A stretch of 7,052 nucleotides of DNA. Source: Anaerolineae bacterium. GTDB lineage: Bacteria; Chloroflexota; Anaerolineae; Aggregatilineales; Phototrophicaceae. The notes beneath the pieces were generated by a model, which saw nothing but the letters and a program-made list of their open reading frames with translations, did not search any database and had not been told where the DNA came from. The stretch covers positions 1 to 7,052 of the forward strand of contig JALONY010000095.1 in the NCBI GenBank assembly GCA_025454715.1. Direction: 5' to 3'. Of the stretch, positions 5,715 to 7,052 are shown piece after piece. The position numbers and the translations under genes are program-made. Positions within the stretch are counted from its first letter, which is position 1. Every line of letters begins with the position of its first letter.

Positions 5715-7052
5715 TTAGCGCTCGTGCGGGATGAAGCGCCGCAGCATGATGCGCTCGACGAGGCTGACCAAGACGAAAAACGCGATGCCGACCAGCGCCG
5801 CCACCACGATGGCCGCGAACAGCTTGGGCGTCGAGACCTCGCTGTAATTACTGCTGAAATCGAGGATGGCGCGGGCGAGCCCGTCACGGATGCTGGACGG
5901 CAACTCGCCGATGATGGCACCGACCACGCTGGCGGTGGCGCTGACCTTGAGCGCGGTAAAGATATAGGGCACGGCGGCGGGCAGGCGCAGCTTGATGAAG
6001 ATGTCCCAGCGCGTGGCCGCGACCGAGCGCATCAAATCGACCTGTAGCGGGTTGGGCGAGGTCAGGCCGCGTAGCGTGTTGATGGTGACGGGGAAGAACG
6101 TCAGGTAGGCCGAAATCACGCTGACCGCCAATGGCCCCGCGCCCAGCCAAATCACGACCATCGGGGCGATGGCGAGGATGGGCACGGTTTGCGAGGCGAT
6201 GACGTAGGGCAATAGGCCGCGCTCCAACAGCTTGGAGTGGGCGAAGGCCGCCCCTAGCCCGAACCCGAGCAATCCCCCGAACGTGAAGCCCAAAGCGGCT
6301 TCCGTCCACGTATAGAGCGCGTTGCCCCCCAAGATGCGCGCCAGCAGCACCGGCCCATTGCGGCGGGCGGGCTGCAAGAACGCCTCCATGATGCTCTCGA
6401 GGTGGGGTAGGTTCAGGTCGGTAAAAATCTTCAGGTCAATCAGCACCCACGTGCGCGGCTCGTCCAGCAGGTCGGTCTGGGCGAAGTCGCCGGTGATGGC
6501 GGCCACCCGCGCCCCGCTCAGGTCGCCGAGGCCGCTGGGGGCGTCGGGCTGGTCGCGGCGGGTGGCGAAGGCGACACGGGCGGGCAGGTTGGGGCGGATG
6601 GGCAAGCCCAAGCGGTAGGCGTCGCGGTCGGGGGCGGTGTCGAGCCGTAAATCGGTGCGCTCCCCGACGGCCTCGGTCAACGGTTTGGCGTCGGCGACCA
6701 CCACATCGACCTCGCCCAACGTCAGGGCGGTCAGGGCGTCCTCGGCGGTGGCGTAGGCGGTGTAGGCCACGCCCTCGACCGGCGCGGTGATGGCGTAGCG
6801 GTTGGCGTCGGCGAACAATTTCATGCCCTCGACCCCGCCCAATAAGACCGCCAAGGCCAAGACGAACCCCCCGACTCGGCTGAGCGGCACCGGCATGGCA
6901 CCGGCCAAGACCACCCCCAGCAGCAACGCAACCAAGACGGTGTGCATGGCGCTGTTGTCGGGCTGCACGGTGGGCGTGAAGAACAGCGCAACCGTCCACA
7001 GCCCGACCGTCAGCAGGGCGGGGCGGCGCGGCCAACCCCCGCGCACCAGCCC
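5715..7052 (-). CDS. ABC importer permease (SsuC/TauC/ThiX type) with N-terminal membrane segments and binding-protein-like lobe, 5' partial
   Basis: A membrane protein of at least 443 residues. The frame is still open at the window edge; a GTG at 7046 is only a nominal start and is numbered 1 here. Three hydrophobic helices come first (about 10-27, 34-51, 59-78). Next is a soluble stretch (about 84-215) resembling the first lobe of a solute-binding protein: DALTALTLGEVDVVVADAKP, then RVAFATRRDQPDAP and GDLSGARVAAITGDF, in the same order as in SBP families. A standard importer permease follows, with membrane segments about 250-268, 277-302, 305-325, 365-382 and 409-433. The coupling loop for the ATPase is at about 340-360 (AATRWDIFIKLRLPAAVPYI; the EAA-like motif ends in LP). 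This subfamily imports sulfonates, nitrate, thiamine precursors or riboflavin; the substrate cannot be told. The partner ATPase is not in the window, and the LolD-like ATPase at 3234 is the wrong subfamily. No riboswitch can be seen because the 5' end is cut off. Confidence 0.88.
   Translation of the reverse strand, partial: GLVRGGWPRRPALLTVGLWTVALFFTPTVQPDNSAMHTVLVALLLGVVLAGAMPVPLSRVGGFVLALAVLLGGVEGMKLFADANRYAITAPVEGVAYTAYATAEDALTALTLGEVDVVVADAKPLTEAVGERTDLRLDTAPDRDAYRLGLPIRPNLPARVAFATRRDQPDAPSGLGDLSGARVAAITGDFAQTDLLDEPRTWVLIDLKIFTDLNLPHLESIMEAFLQPARRNGPVLLARILGGNALYTWTEAALGFTFGGLLGFGLGAAFAHSKLLERGLLPYVIASQTVPILAIAPMVVIWLGAGPLAVSVISAYLTFFPVTINTLRGLTSPNPLQVDLMRSVAATRWDIFIKLRLPAAVPYIFTALKVSATASVVGAIIGELPSSIRDGLARAILDFSSNYSEVSTPKLFAAIVVAALVGIAFFVLVSLVERIMLRRFIPHER

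Noticed and set aside
3234..7052. One transporter made of the ATPase at 3234 and the minus-strand permease
   Set aside because: The ATPase belongs to the LolD/FtsE/MacB group, while the permease has the EAA-type loop of importers served by SsuB/TauB-type ATPases. They lie on opposite strands with two genes between.

Overview
The window is GC-rich DNA from a bacterium. The best guess is a member of the Chloroflexota (Anaerolineae-like). The main reason is the receptor-type Ser/Thr kinase with a long Thr/Pro repeat stalk outside the membrane; HEAT-repeat and TIR proteins alongside fit but are not specific. No 16S rRNA or strict marker gene is present, so this is inference from gene style.

Layout, left to right. 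(1) The end of an acidic, Gly/Met/Lys-rich protein carrying a 37-residue tandem repeat (about 2-337). (2) A tRNA-Arg(CCG) gene at 390-470 with a clear sigma70-type promoter (347-375) and an intrinsic terminator (477-500). Its D-arm carries a perfect 9-nt tandem duplication. (3) A second good promoter (558-586) and an 818-residue transmembrane Ser/Thr protein kinase (622-3078). Its outer part is a Thr/Pro stalk, a concanavalin-like/LamG-type beta-sandwich and a bacterial SH3 domain. (4) A LolD/FtsE/MacB-type ABC ATPase without a neighbouring permease (3234-3935). (5) A small HEAT-repeat protein (4048-4536), then a strong hairpin-plus-T-run (4571-4596). (6) A two-domain protein (4632-5672): an N-terminal region that reads as a divergent macro (ADP-ribose-binding) domain and a C-terminal TIR domain that keeps the position of the catalytic glutamate. 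(7) On the minus strand, convergent with the TIR gene, an ABC importer permease of the SsuC/TauC/ThiX type (5715 to the window edge). It is preceded in the same polypeptide by membrane segments and a stretch resembling one lobe of a substrate-binding protein.

How they work together: most of the window looks like independently transcribed genes, several in signalling (kinase, HEAT scaffold, TIR). Only the HEAT and macro-TIR genes are close enough (95 nt) to suggest a functional pair, and a terminator or attenuator separates them. The ABC ATPase and the minus-strand permease belong to different ABC subfamilies and probably do not form one transporter.

The items most worth a second look are the macro-like/TIR fusion (a possible NAD-cleaving enzyme joined to a module that could bind or process its ADP-ribose product), the tRNA-Arg gene with the duplicated D-arm, and the permease with an embedded binding-protein-like lobe.
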